Positions 1-5,933 of a stretch of 11,078 bases of DNA are shown piece after piece. The stretch's first letter is position 1; every line of letters begins with the position of its first letter. A program made the position numbers and the translations under genes. The stretch covers positions 1 through 11,078 of the forward strand of contig JASEIE010000108.1 of assembly GCA_030024065.1 (NCBI GenBank). Direction: 5' to 3'. A model generated the notes under the pieces. It searched no databases and was not told the DNA's origin. It was given only the letters and a program-made list of their open reading frames with translations. This stretch comes from Thermodesulfobacteriota bacterium (GTDB lineage Bacteria > Desulfobacterota > BSN033 > UBA1163).

Positions 1-61
1 AACAACTCCATAACCAATAATTACCCATAACTCAGGGGTTACTGTTCCAGAACTTTTTAAC

Positions 62-70
62 TGTGGATAA
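62..70 (-). promoter_or_regulatory. Possible DnaA box
   Basis: The + strand reads TGTGGATAA, the exact reverse complement of the E. coli DnaA box consensus TTATCCACA. It lies 6 bp upstream of the -35 element of the liv promoter. Only one box is visible, so it is not an origin; it could be a DnaA regulatory site or chance, since a 9-mer match somewhere in a window of this size is not rare. Confidence 0.25.
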
Positions 71-76
71 AAAAGC

Positions 77-106
77 TTGACAATTTATAAAGTTATGATA
101 TATAAA
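77..106 (+). promoter_or_regulatory. Sigma70-type promoter of the liv operon
   Basis: A perfect -35 TTGACA (77-82) is followed after 18 bp by TATAAA (101-106); TATATA at 99-104 with a 16-bp spacer is an alternative -10. Transcription would start near 113, giving a leader of about 100 nt before the first gene at 218. No other gene lies upstream within the window, so this is the best candidate for driving all five transporter genes. Confidence 0.6.
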
Positions 107-217
107 TGTCAAAGTGGTGAAATTCAGGAGTCTGATATTTTTTTTCAAATTCAACCTATATCAATTCCAACCTTTTTCCAATGAGGGTGGGGATGAACTA
201 GAAAGGAGGGGTAAACG

Positions 218-1501
218 ATGGCTAAAAAAATCACGAGAAGAAAGTTTTTGAAAAATGCGGTCGTAGGTGGAGTGGCTATTGGAACGGGTTTGGGGAGCTA
301 TCGGGTGACCTATGGACAGGCTAAAAAAGTGGCAGGTCCGATCAAGATTGGAGGACAGGGGGCTATCTCTGGAGCCCATGCCGATTATGGCTGGCAGATG
401 ATGGCTGGTTCAACGCTGGCCATTGAGGAGATCAATGCCAAAGGTGGAATCTTGAAACGAAAACTCGAACTGAAATTCATGGACGAAGAGTTAAAGCCTG
501 CTACAGCCGTCAAGAATGCTCGGTACCTAGTTACGGATTGGGGAGCAGATTTCCTCTTTGGGGTTGACTCCAGTGGCTGTGCCATGGCAGTTGGACCAGT
601 CCTCCCGGAACTGGATCGGCTCCATCTCTTCACCCACGCCTCAACTCACCGACTGACAGAAGAGCTGGTCGCTGAGAAGGGGATCAAACAGATTTTCAGG
701 ATGACTGTCCCGGTCTATCAAGAATCTCTTGCTGCCTGGATCTTCAAAGACAATCCTGAAATCAAACGTTGGGCAGGTATTAACTGTGATTATGAGTATG
801 GATACGTGGCCTGGAACTTATTTAAAGAAACGATCAAAAAATTTCGCCCGGATGTGGAATTTGTTGCTGCGGCCTGGGCACCCTTCTGGACGATGGACTT
901 CTCCTCCCATATCGCCGCTGTCATGGCTGAAAAGCCCGATGCCATCTTTGCGACTCCGTGGGCTGGTGAGGGAGTCATGCTTTTGCGACAAGCACTGATG
1001 CTCGGAGTTTTTGACAAGATTCACGTCTGGTTCCAGGGAATGGGTGGATCCGTTGACCTTCTTGAGGGAATCTCCAGAGAAGTGGCAGCGGACAAATTCA
1101 AGGGAAAACTCTGGGCCACTGCCCGATACATCCATAACTATCCTGTCTCTCCTGAAAACAAAGCCTTTGTGGATGCCTTTAGAAAGAGATGGGGGAGGTT
1201 TCCCAACTACTCTGCAGAGGGAAGTTACGCCGCCATCTATGCAATCAAGGCGGGAGTTGAGAAGGCTAAAACTTTAGAGACGGCTAAGGTCGGAACCGCT
1301 CTAGAGGGAATGGAACTGAAGACCCCTGGAGGGATACGTCTGATCAGAAAAGAAGATCATCAGGCGATCTATACCGTTCCGGCAGGAAGAGTAATTCTGA
1401 GTCCGGACTATCCATTACCGATCCTTGGAGATCTCAGGGTGATTCCCGCGAAAGAGTATTACCGCCATCCACCTTTTACACCTGTGGCTGCAGTAAAATA
1501 G
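218..1501 (+). CDS. livK: Branched-chain amino acid-type ABC transporter substrate-binding protein, Tat-exported
   Basis: This is the periplasmic binding component of a LIV-type (HAAT family) importer, which captures the substrate and delivers it to the LivHM channel. The 427 residues match the usual size of the type I Peripla_BP_6 fold. The N-terminus carries a twin-arginine motif TRRKFLK (residues 6-12), then a weakly hydrophobic stretch (about 14-27) and probable cleavage after YGQA (residue 35), so export is predicted by Tat and folded. The mature part opens with IKIGGQGAISG, typical of the family, followed by an AIEEINAKGG segment (about 68-77). The start is set by the strong AAAGGAGGGG ribosome site at about 202-210. 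The ligand cannot be read from sequence: members bind Leu/Ile/Val, aromatic acids, amides or urea. The symbol is by operon role only. Confidence 0.9.
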   Translation: MAKKITRRKFLKNAVVGGVAIGTGLGSYRVTYGQAKKVAGPIKIGGQGAISGAHADYGWQMMAGSTLAIEEINAKGGILKRKLELKFMDEELKPATAVKNARYLVTDWGADFLFGVDSSGCAMAVGPVLPELDRLHLFTHASTHRLTEELVAEKGIKQIFRMTVPVYQESLAAWIFKDNPEIKRWAGINCDYEYGYVAWNLFKETIKKFRPDVEFVAAAWAPFWTMDFSSHIAAVMAEKPDAIFATPWAGEGVMLLRQALMLGVFDKIHVWFQGMGGSVDLLEGISREVAADKFKGKLWATARYIHNYPVSPENKAFVDAFRKRWGRFPNYSAEGSYAAIYAIKAGVEKAKTLETAKVGTALEGMELKTPGGIRLIRKEDHQAIYTVPAGRVILSPDYPLPILGDLRVIPAKEYYRHPPFTPVAAVK

Positions 1502-1516
1502 TTGGTTCAGAAACTA

Positions 1517-1566
1517 GGGAGGGAATTGCCTGCCTTTAATTTTTGAGGAGGCCCCTCCCCTTTTTT
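1517..1566 (+). terminator. Hairpin plus T-run after the binding protein gene (terminator or attenuator)
   Basis: GGGAGGG (1517-1523) pairs with CCCTCCC (1553-1559). An inner helix of GCCTgCC (1528-1534) with GGAGGC (1547-1552) stacks on it, leaving a 12-nt loop, and TTTTTT (1561-1566) follows. The form is that of a rho-independent terminator. Since livH to livF follow on the same strand without an obvious strong promoter, partial read-through would give more binding protein than membrane components, a common arrangement in ABC importer operons (inference). Confidence 0.5.
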
Positions 1567-1573
1567 AAATTTA

Positions 1574-1604
1574 GGATTTAAGATTTCGGATTGCGGATTT
1601 AAGA
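1574..1604. repeat. Short direct repeat GGATTTAAGA x2
   Basis: GGATTTAAGA occurs at 1574-1583 and again at 1595-1604, with GGATTGC between them, giving a degenerate GGATT-rich tract. It adjoins the palindromic pair at 1608-1683. It appears non-coding. Confidence 0.5.
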
Positions 1605-1607
1605 AAT

Positions 1608-1683
1608 GTAGGGGAGCCCTTCTGTGCTTGCCTGCGGTAGGCAAGGGCTCCTAAATTAGGCGGCCGCAGAGGGCCGCCACTAC
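1608..1683. repeat. REP-like double palindrome in the livK-livH gap
   Basis: There are two successive hairpins. The first has outer stem GGAGCCC (1613-1619)/GGGCTCC (1645-1651) and a nested perfect stem CTTGCCT (1627-1633)/AGGCAAG (1639-1645), sharing one base. The second has GGCGGCC (1659-1665)/GGCCGCC (1672-1678). The unit is bounded by GTAG (1608-1611) and CTAC (1680-1683), the foot expected of paired REP elements. Its sequence differs from the REPs around the transposase at 5333, so it probably belongs to another REP family. It ends only 19 bp before livH. Confidence 0.6.
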
Positions 1684-1702
1684 GAATTTCATTTGGGTTG
1701 AA

Positions 1703-2563
1703 ATGTTAGAAAAATTAGTTTTTCAGAGCCTTATCGGCTTAAGTTTTTCAATGTACCTGTGGCTTCTCGCTGCAGGGCTGACCCTTGTCTTTGGCGTTCT
1801 GGGCATCCTCAATTTTGCCCACGGCAGTCTCTTCATGCTGGGCGCCTATGCGGCGTTTACATTTTATGGAAAACTGGGACTAAATTTCTGGCTTTCAATT
1901 GGCCTCAGCCTTATCAGTGTAGCCATCATTGGAGCATTCCTTGAGCGCTTTTTTATTCGCCGTATCTATGATATCGACCTGCCCTATCAATTGATCTTGA
2001 CCTTCGGTTTCATTCTGATCTTCGATGACCTGGTGAAGATGGTATGGGGAGGGGTGGCCATGATTCCCCCTCTTCCCCATTTCTTTGAGGGTCATTTCCT
2101 GATTGTCGGGAGGGCTTTCCCTTACTACAATCTTTTTATTATCTTCGCAGGAGCGGCAGTGGCCCTGCTGCTGTGGTTGACCCTGGAGAAGACCTGGTGG
2201 GGACGGATGATCCGGGCCTCGGCCTCCGATAGGGAGATGGCGAATGCGATCGGAATCAATATCCCCTTTCTCTTCACTACGGTTTTCGTCTTCTCAGCCA
2301 TGCTTGCCGCCCTCGGGGGCGCGCTCGGGACCCCTGTCCGCGTGGTCGCCCCCGGAATCGGAACGGCGATGATCATTCAGGCCTTTGTGATCACGGTCAT
2401 CGGTGGATTGGGGAACCTGAAGGGGGCTTTTGTAGGGGCCTTGATTGTGGGAATCCTGACCTCCTTTGGCATCCTCCTCTTTCCCATCTTTGAAATGTTT
2501 ATCATCTTTGTTGTCATGGCCGTGGTTTTGATGGTAAAACCGGAAGGACTCTTTGGGAAATGA
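1703..2563 (+). CDS. livH: LivH-type ABC transporter permease
   Basis: This inner-membrane permease forms the channel together with the LivM-type partner. The 286 residues fit the LivH family. It is strongly hydrophobic, with about eight membrane segments. The diagnostic motif LNFAHGSLFMLGAY lies near residues 36-49. The cytoplasmic coupling segment (MIRASASDREMANAIGIN, about 169-186) precedes the FSAMLAALGGAL helix, and the C-terminal IGGLGNLKGAFVGAL motif is at about 233-247. The ATG at 1703 has only a poor ribosome site (GGGTTG), but the downstream residues MLEKLVFQSLIGL fit a natural LivH start. It lies between livK and livM, separated from both by repeat-bearing gaps. Confidence 0.93.
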   Translation: MLEKLVFQSLIGLSFSMYLWLLAAGLTLVFGVLGILNFAHGSLFMLGAYAAFTFYGKLGLNFWLSIGLSLISVAIIGAFLERFFIRRIYDIDLPYQLILTFGFILIFDDLVKMVWGGVAMIPPLPHFFEGHFLIVGRAFPYYNLFIIFAGAAVALLLWLTLEKTWWGRMIRASASDREMANAIGINIPFLFTTVFVFSAMLAALGGALGTPVRVVAPGIGTAMIIQAFVITVIGGLGNLKGAFVGALIVGILTSFGILLFPIFEMFIIFVVMAVVLMVKPEGLFGK

Positions 2564-2660
2564 TCAATGAGCAATGGTCAATGTTCAATGTTCAATGACC
2601 AATTCTCAGTTTTTAAAAACCATTGATAATTGCTAATTGATAAATGGTCATTGGAAATTG
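2564..2660. repeat. CAATG-type short repeats in the livH-livM gap
   Basis: The gap holds a run of near-identical 6-8 bp units (CAATGAG, CAATGGT, CAATGTT, CAATGTT, CAATGACC). A perfect inverted pair CAATGACCA (2593-2601)/TGGTCATTG (2645-2653) is also present. It is low-complexity, non-coding and very different in composition from the flanking permease genes. Such tracts are seen as dispersed intergenic repeats in environmental bacteria; here it splits two genes of one operon. Confidence 0.5.
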
Positions 2661-2671
2661 AAATAGTCATT

Positions 2672-3622
2672 ATGAGACTTAAACCTTTTCTTCTCATCGC
2701 CTTGATTCTATTCCTTTTCTTCCTTCCTGCATTCGGTGGGAAGTATGTTATTTACATGGCAATCCACATTCTTATCCTCTCGGTCTTTGCCCTCGGGTTC
2801 AACCTTCTTCTCGGTTATACCGGCCTTCTCTCCTTCGGTCAGGCTGGTTTTTTTGCCGTGGGGTCCTATACCTGCGGAAAAGTTCTCCTTGTTCTCCCTT
2901 CACTGCCCCTGGGGTTATTCGCAGGGACGATCGCAGGCGGCATCTCCGCTCTTATCCTTGGTTATCTTTGTGTCCGTCACACACGAATCTACTTTTCTAT
3001 GTTAACCCTCTGCTTCGGGATGATGATCTATTCCTTAGCCTGGAAGTGGCGAGACGTGACGGGCGGCGATGATGGGCTGGTGGGAATTCCGAGGGCGCCT
3101 TTCGAAGTGCCGGGCCTCTTCAAAATCGATATGACGCCCATGGCCAACTATTATTACTTCGTATTAATCGTTTCTATCTTAGCCATTCTTGTACTCTACC
3201 GTGTGGTCAACTCGCCTTTTGGCCTCACATTAAAAGGAATCAGAGACAGTGAAAACCGGGTGGCCTATGCCGGGATTTCGATCAGGGCATTTCGGCTGAT
3301 CGCCTTTACCATTGCAGGGATCTATGCAGGGCTGTCCGGGGCGATGCTTCCTCCCCTTGAAAGCACGGTTACGCCACCGATTGCTCACTGGACCCATTCT
3401 GCTGAACCGGTGATGGTGACCCTGTTGGGAGGAATCCATACCTTCTCAGGACCCATCGTGGGGTCCATTCTCTTCTATCTCATCAAAGACATCATTGTCA
3501 GATTTACTCAATACTGGCTCATCTGCTTTGGCTCCATCGTGGTTTTTCTGGTTCTGGTCTTTCGCGGGGGGATCGTCGTCTTCTTTGCGGAACGGGTCTG
3601 GCCCCGGTTAAAAAGAACATAA
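2672..3622 (+). CDS. livM: LivM-type ABC transporter permease
   Basis: Second channel subunit of the importer, 316 residues from the ATG at 2672. Family hallmarks are GYTGLLSFGQAGFFAVGSYT (48-67), the TGGDDGLVGIP loop (130-140), the coupling segment KGIRDSENRVAYAGI (188-202) and the AGIYAGLSGAM helix (215-225). The C-terminus has the LLGGIHTFSGPIVGS motif. The frame is open further upstream to a TTG at 2630, but that would add 14 polar residues encoded by the repeat tract, so the ATG giving MRLKPFLLIALILF is preferred. No strong ribosome site is visible. Confidence 0.92.
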   Translation: MRLKPFLLIALILFLFFLPAFGGKYVIYMAIHILILSVFALGFNLLLGYTGLLSFGQAGFFAVGSYTCGKVLLVLPSLPLGLFAGTIAGGISALILGYLCVRHTRIYFSMLTLCFGMMIYSLAWKWRDVTGGDDGLVGIPRAPFEVPGLFKIDMTPMANYYYFVLIVSILAILVLYRVVNSPFGLTLKGIRDSENRVAYAGISIRAFRLIAFTIAGIYAGLSGAMLPPLESTVTPPIAHWTHSAEPVMVTLLGGIHTFSGPIVGSILFYLIKDIIVRFTQYWLICFGSIVVFLVLVFRGGIVVFFAERVWPRLKRT

Positions 3623-3709
3623 AGAATTTATCCCCCTCTTTTTTAAAGAGGGGAAGGGGGAGATTATACATAATCCCCCTTAATCCTCCTTTAGAAAAGG
3701 GGGATTCTT
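3622..3709. repeat. MITE-like palindromic repeat in the livM-livG gap
   Basis: The ends read AAGAAT...CCCCCTcTTTT (from 3622) and AAAAGGGGGATTCTT (to 3709), an imperfect terminal inverted repeat with four extra bases on the left. Inside lie two strong hairpins: CCCCTCTTT (3633-3641)/AAAGAGGGG (3645-3653) and AATCCCCCTT (3672-3681)/AAGGGGGATT (3697-3706). It overlaps the last base of the livM stop codon and ends 15 bp before livG. In RNA it would be highly structured and could act on expression of the two ATPase genes. Confidence 0.6.
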
Positions 3710-3724
3710 AAAAGGTACTGCCGA

Positions 3725-4489
3725 ATGGAACTTCTAAGAACGGAGAAACTCAAAAAATACTTTGGCGTTGTCAGCGCTGCCGATGACATTGACCTCCGGA
3801 TCAGGGAGGGGGTGCTGACTTCGATCATCGGTCCTAACGGGGCAGGAAAGACAACGCTCATCAACCTCCTGACCGGCAATATCGTTCCGGATTCAGGAAA
3901 GATCTTCTTTAAGGATGAAGAGATCACCCACCTTCCCATTCACAAAAGGGTGAAAAAGGGGATCTGCCGGTCTTTTCAGATCATGAACATCTTCCCCAAG
4001 CTCTCTGTCTTCGAAAACATTCAAATCCCGGCGCTTTCCCACCTGAACCGGAGCCGGAGCTTTTTAAAATCCGTTGAAAGCCATACCGATGCGAATGAGC
4101 AGGTGATGAAATTGCTTGATGAGATCGGTCTGGCCGGGAAAAAGGATGTTATTTCCGGGACGTTATCCCATGGGGATCAGAGGCTTCTCGAGATCGCTCT
4201 CGCTATGGCGCCGGAACCGAAACTCCTCTTCCTCGACGAACCCACAGCGGGGATGAACCCTATAGAGCGGGTGAGGGTTCTGGAAAACATCCGTCGATTC
4301 TCTCTTGAGAAGAAGTATACCTTTGTCATCGTGGAACATGATATGGACATCGTCTTCGCCCTTTCCGACCGGATTGTGGTATTGCACCGGGGCCAGATCT
4401 TAGCCGATGGCACGCCCGAAGAGATCAAACAGAACCAGGAAGTGCGAAAAGTTTATCTGGGTGAGGAGATCCTATGGAAGAAAAAATGA
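3725..4489 (+). CDS. livG: LivG-type ABC transporter ATP-binding protein
   Basis: One of the two nucleotide-binding subunits that power the importer from the cytoplasmic side. The 254 residues are the usual size. Walker A GPNGAGKTT is at 36-44, the Q-loop glutamine in SFQ at 85, the signature LSHGDQR at 147-153 (a variant normal for LivG), Walker B LLFLDEPT at 167-174 with E172, and the H-loop EHD with H205. The LivG-specific C-terminal tail DGTPEEIKQNQEVRKVYLG is present. An AAAGG (3711-3715) sits 9 bp ahead of the ATG. It overlaps the next gene by 16 bp. Confidence 0.95.
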   Translation: MELLRTEKLKKYFGVVSAADDIDLRIREGVLTSIIGPNGAGKTTLINLLTGNIVPDSGKIFFKDEEITHLPIHKRVKKGICRSFQIMNIFPKLSVFENIQIPALSHLNRSRSFLKSVESHTDANEQVMKLLDEIGLAGKKDVISGTLSHGDQRLLEIALAMAPEPKLLFLDEPTAGMNPIERVRVLENIRRFSLEKKYTFVIVEHDMDIVFALSDRIVVLHRGQILADGTPEEIKQNQEVRKVYLGEEILWKKK

Positions 4490-5208
4490 CCACAGGAATT
4501 CCCCCTGTTCTCCTGGTGGACCAAATCGATACCTTTTACGGTCAGAGCCATGTCCTTCAGGGAGTTTCCTTATCTGTCAGTGAAGGGGAAGTGGTTTGCC
4601 TTCTCGGACGAAATGGTGTGGGAAAAACGACTACCCTTCGCTCCATTATCGGCCTCACTCCGCCACGGTCAGGGAAAATTTTCCTCAAGGGAATGGACAT
4701 CACAGGAAACCCTCCCTTTCAGATCGCCAGGCGCGGCATCGGCTATACGCCTGATGATCGAAGGATCTTTCCAGACCTCACCCTCTTCGAAAATCTTGAA
4801 CTTGCCCGTCGATTGTCAAAAAAAGGCAAGACCCAATGGGGCTTTGAAAAGATTTACGATCTCTTCCCTGTCTTCGTCGATTTGAAGGAGCGAAAAGGAA
4901 ACCAATTGAGCGGAGGGGAACAGAAGATGCTTGCGATTGGTCGGGCACTGATGAAGAATCCGGATCTCCTCCTTCTGGATGAACCTGCCGAGGGACTGGG
5001 GCCACTCATCGTTCAGAATTTAATTGAGGTTCTTGGCCGAATTCGGAGCGAGGGAGTTACCATCCTCCTAGCAGACCAAAATCTAAAATTCTGCCGAAAG
5101 ACTTCTGATCGGGGCTATATTTTGGAAAAAGGCATGGTCCAGTATCAAGGAAAAATGGAAGAGATCTGGCAGAATGAAGAGATCGTTAAGAAATACCTCG
5201 TCGTCTGA
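4474..5208 (+). CDS. livF: LivF-type ABC transporter ATP-binding protein
   Basis: Second ATPase subunit of the importer, 244 residues. Walker A GRNGVGKT is at 45-52, the signature LSGGEQ at 145-150 and Walker B LLLLDEPAEGL at 165-175. In place of an H-loop His there is DQN (201-203), and the Q-loop region reads TPDDRRIF; both are normal for LivF (ExxRRIFP and EQN in relatives) and are not defects. The start at 4474 has GAGGAG (4463-4468) at 5-bp spacing inside livG. An ATG at 4486, which overlaps the livG stop as ATGA, is possible and would remove four residues. The overlap points to translational coupling. Confidence 0.95.
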   Translation: MEEKMTTGIPPVLLVDQIDTFYGQSHVLQGVSLSVSEGEVVCLLGRNGVGKTTTLRSIIGLTPPRSGKIFLKGMDITGNPPFQIARRGIGYTPDDRRIFPDLTLFENLELARRLSKKGKTQWGFEKIYDLFPVFVDLKERKGNQLSGGEQKMLAIGRALMKNPDLLLLDEPAEGLGPLIVQNLIEVLGRIRSEGVTILLADQNLKFCRKTSDRGYILEKGMVQYQGKMEEIWQNEEIVKKYLVV

Positions 5209-5296
5209 ATGATCATCCCTCCTCAATCTTCATGTCAGATTTATTGACCTCACGCCCCCTTTTCTGCTAACTTGATAACAATACGAAACGAAATAG

Positions 5297-5319
5297 GTAG
5301 CCGCAGGCTTCAGCCTGCG
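5297..5319 (+). repeat. REP palindrome upstream of the RAYT gene
   Basis: GTAG foot (5297-5300) followed by the perfect stem CGCAGGCT (5302-5309)/AGCCTGCG (5312-5319). A GTAG tetranucleotide next to an imperfectly or perfectly palindromic stem is the known hallmark of REPs recognised by RAYT transposases. It ends 13 bp before the transposase start codon, so in mRNA the hairpin sits just ahead of the translation start. Confidence 0.85.
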
Positions 5320-5332
5320 ATGAATTCATTTT

Positions 5333-5818
5333 ATGGCTGCCATAAGAGAACAAATACATCGATTATCCCCCACATTATATCTCGGTCAAATTGCTATCTC
5401 TTTTACTGCTTGCATTAAAGGAAGAATACCTATTTTAAATGATATAGAAGTCTTCGACGCTTTAACAAAAATTCTTATTGAAACGTTGAAACGATGGCAC
5501 TGTGATGCCCATGTTTTCCTCTTTATGCCTGACCATTGTCATCTTTTGATCCAGGGTAAAAGGGACGAGTCCAACCTTCTTGGCTTTATGAAGGATTTTA
5601 AGCAGAGGAGTGGATATTGGTTTTCCCAACGCAGCCTGAAGGCTGCGGCTACAGTAAAATGGCAGAAAGATTTCTATGACCACATCCTCCGCAAAGATGA
5701 AGACGTTAAGGTCCAGGTAACATACATTCTTAAGAATCCTATTAGTCGGGGATTAGTAAATGACTGGAAGGAATATCCATTTAAAGGTTCAACCATTTAC
5801 AGTTTTGACGGATGGTAA
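5333..5818 (+). CDS. REP-associated tyrosine transposase (RAYT, Y1/HUH family)
   Basis: A single-strand DNA nuclease/transposase of the IS200-like Y1 group, thought to mobilise REP palindromes. In its 161 residues the HUH metal site is HCH (68-70) within LFMPDHCHLLIQGK. The tail FYDHILRKDED...VTYILKNPISRGLVNDWKEYPF matches the RAYT C-terminus, with Y131 the likely nucleophile. GTAG-footed REPs lie on both sides. Residues 100-107 (RSLKAAAT) are encoded by a further REP copy lying in the gene. No clear ribosome site precedes the ATG. It is more AT-rich than the neighbouring liv genes, consistent with transfer. With HUH and Tyr present, it looks intact. Confidence 0.88.
   Translation: MAAIREQIHRLSPTLYLGQIAISFTACIKGRIPILNDIEVFDALTKILIETLKRWHCDAHVFLFMPDHCHLLIQGKRDESNLLGFMKDFKQRSGYWFSQRSLKAAATVKWQKDFYDHILRKDEDVKVQVTYILKNPISRGLVNDWKEYPFKGSTIYSFDGW
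5630..5652 (-). repeat. REP palindrome inside the RAYT coding sequence
   Basis: On the - strand it has a GTAG foot (CTAC at 5649-5652 on +) and a stem CGCAGCCT (5630-5637)/AGGCTGCG (5640-5647) with a 2-nt centre. It is the same family as the REP at 5297 but in opposite orientation. It lies in phase with the reading frame and adds no stop, encoding residues 100-107 of the transposase. Confidence 0.82.
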
Positions 5819-5843
5819 CCAACTTACCTGTATGTCGGTTAAG

Positions 5844-5899
5844 GTAGCCGCAGGCTTTAGCCTGCGTAACGCATCTCGCAACCCGAGGGTTGCGGCTAC
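5844..5899. repeat. Head-to-head REP pair (BIME-like) downstream of the RAYT gene
   Basis: The first REP (+) has GTAG 5844-5847 and stem CGCAGGCT (5849-5856)/AGCCTGCG (5859-5866). The second (-) has stem CGCAACCC (5877-5884)/GGGTTGCG (5887-5894) and CTAC at 5896-5899. The convergent pair with a 10-bp spacer is the classical form of a REP doublet (BIME/REPIN). It fills most of the space between the transposase and the next gene. Confidence 0.85.
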
Positions 5900-5933
5900 A
5901 TTAGCTATATAAACCAAATAGAATTGATAAATC

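Noticed and set aside
818..1135. Antisense open frame of 105 codons within the binding protein gene
   Set aside because: A codon-bias shadow of a well-supported gene, with no start signals.
2630..2671. Longer livM from a TTG start
   Set aside because: The added 14 residues are encoded by the repeat tract, and the ATG at 2672 gives a normal LivM N-terminus.
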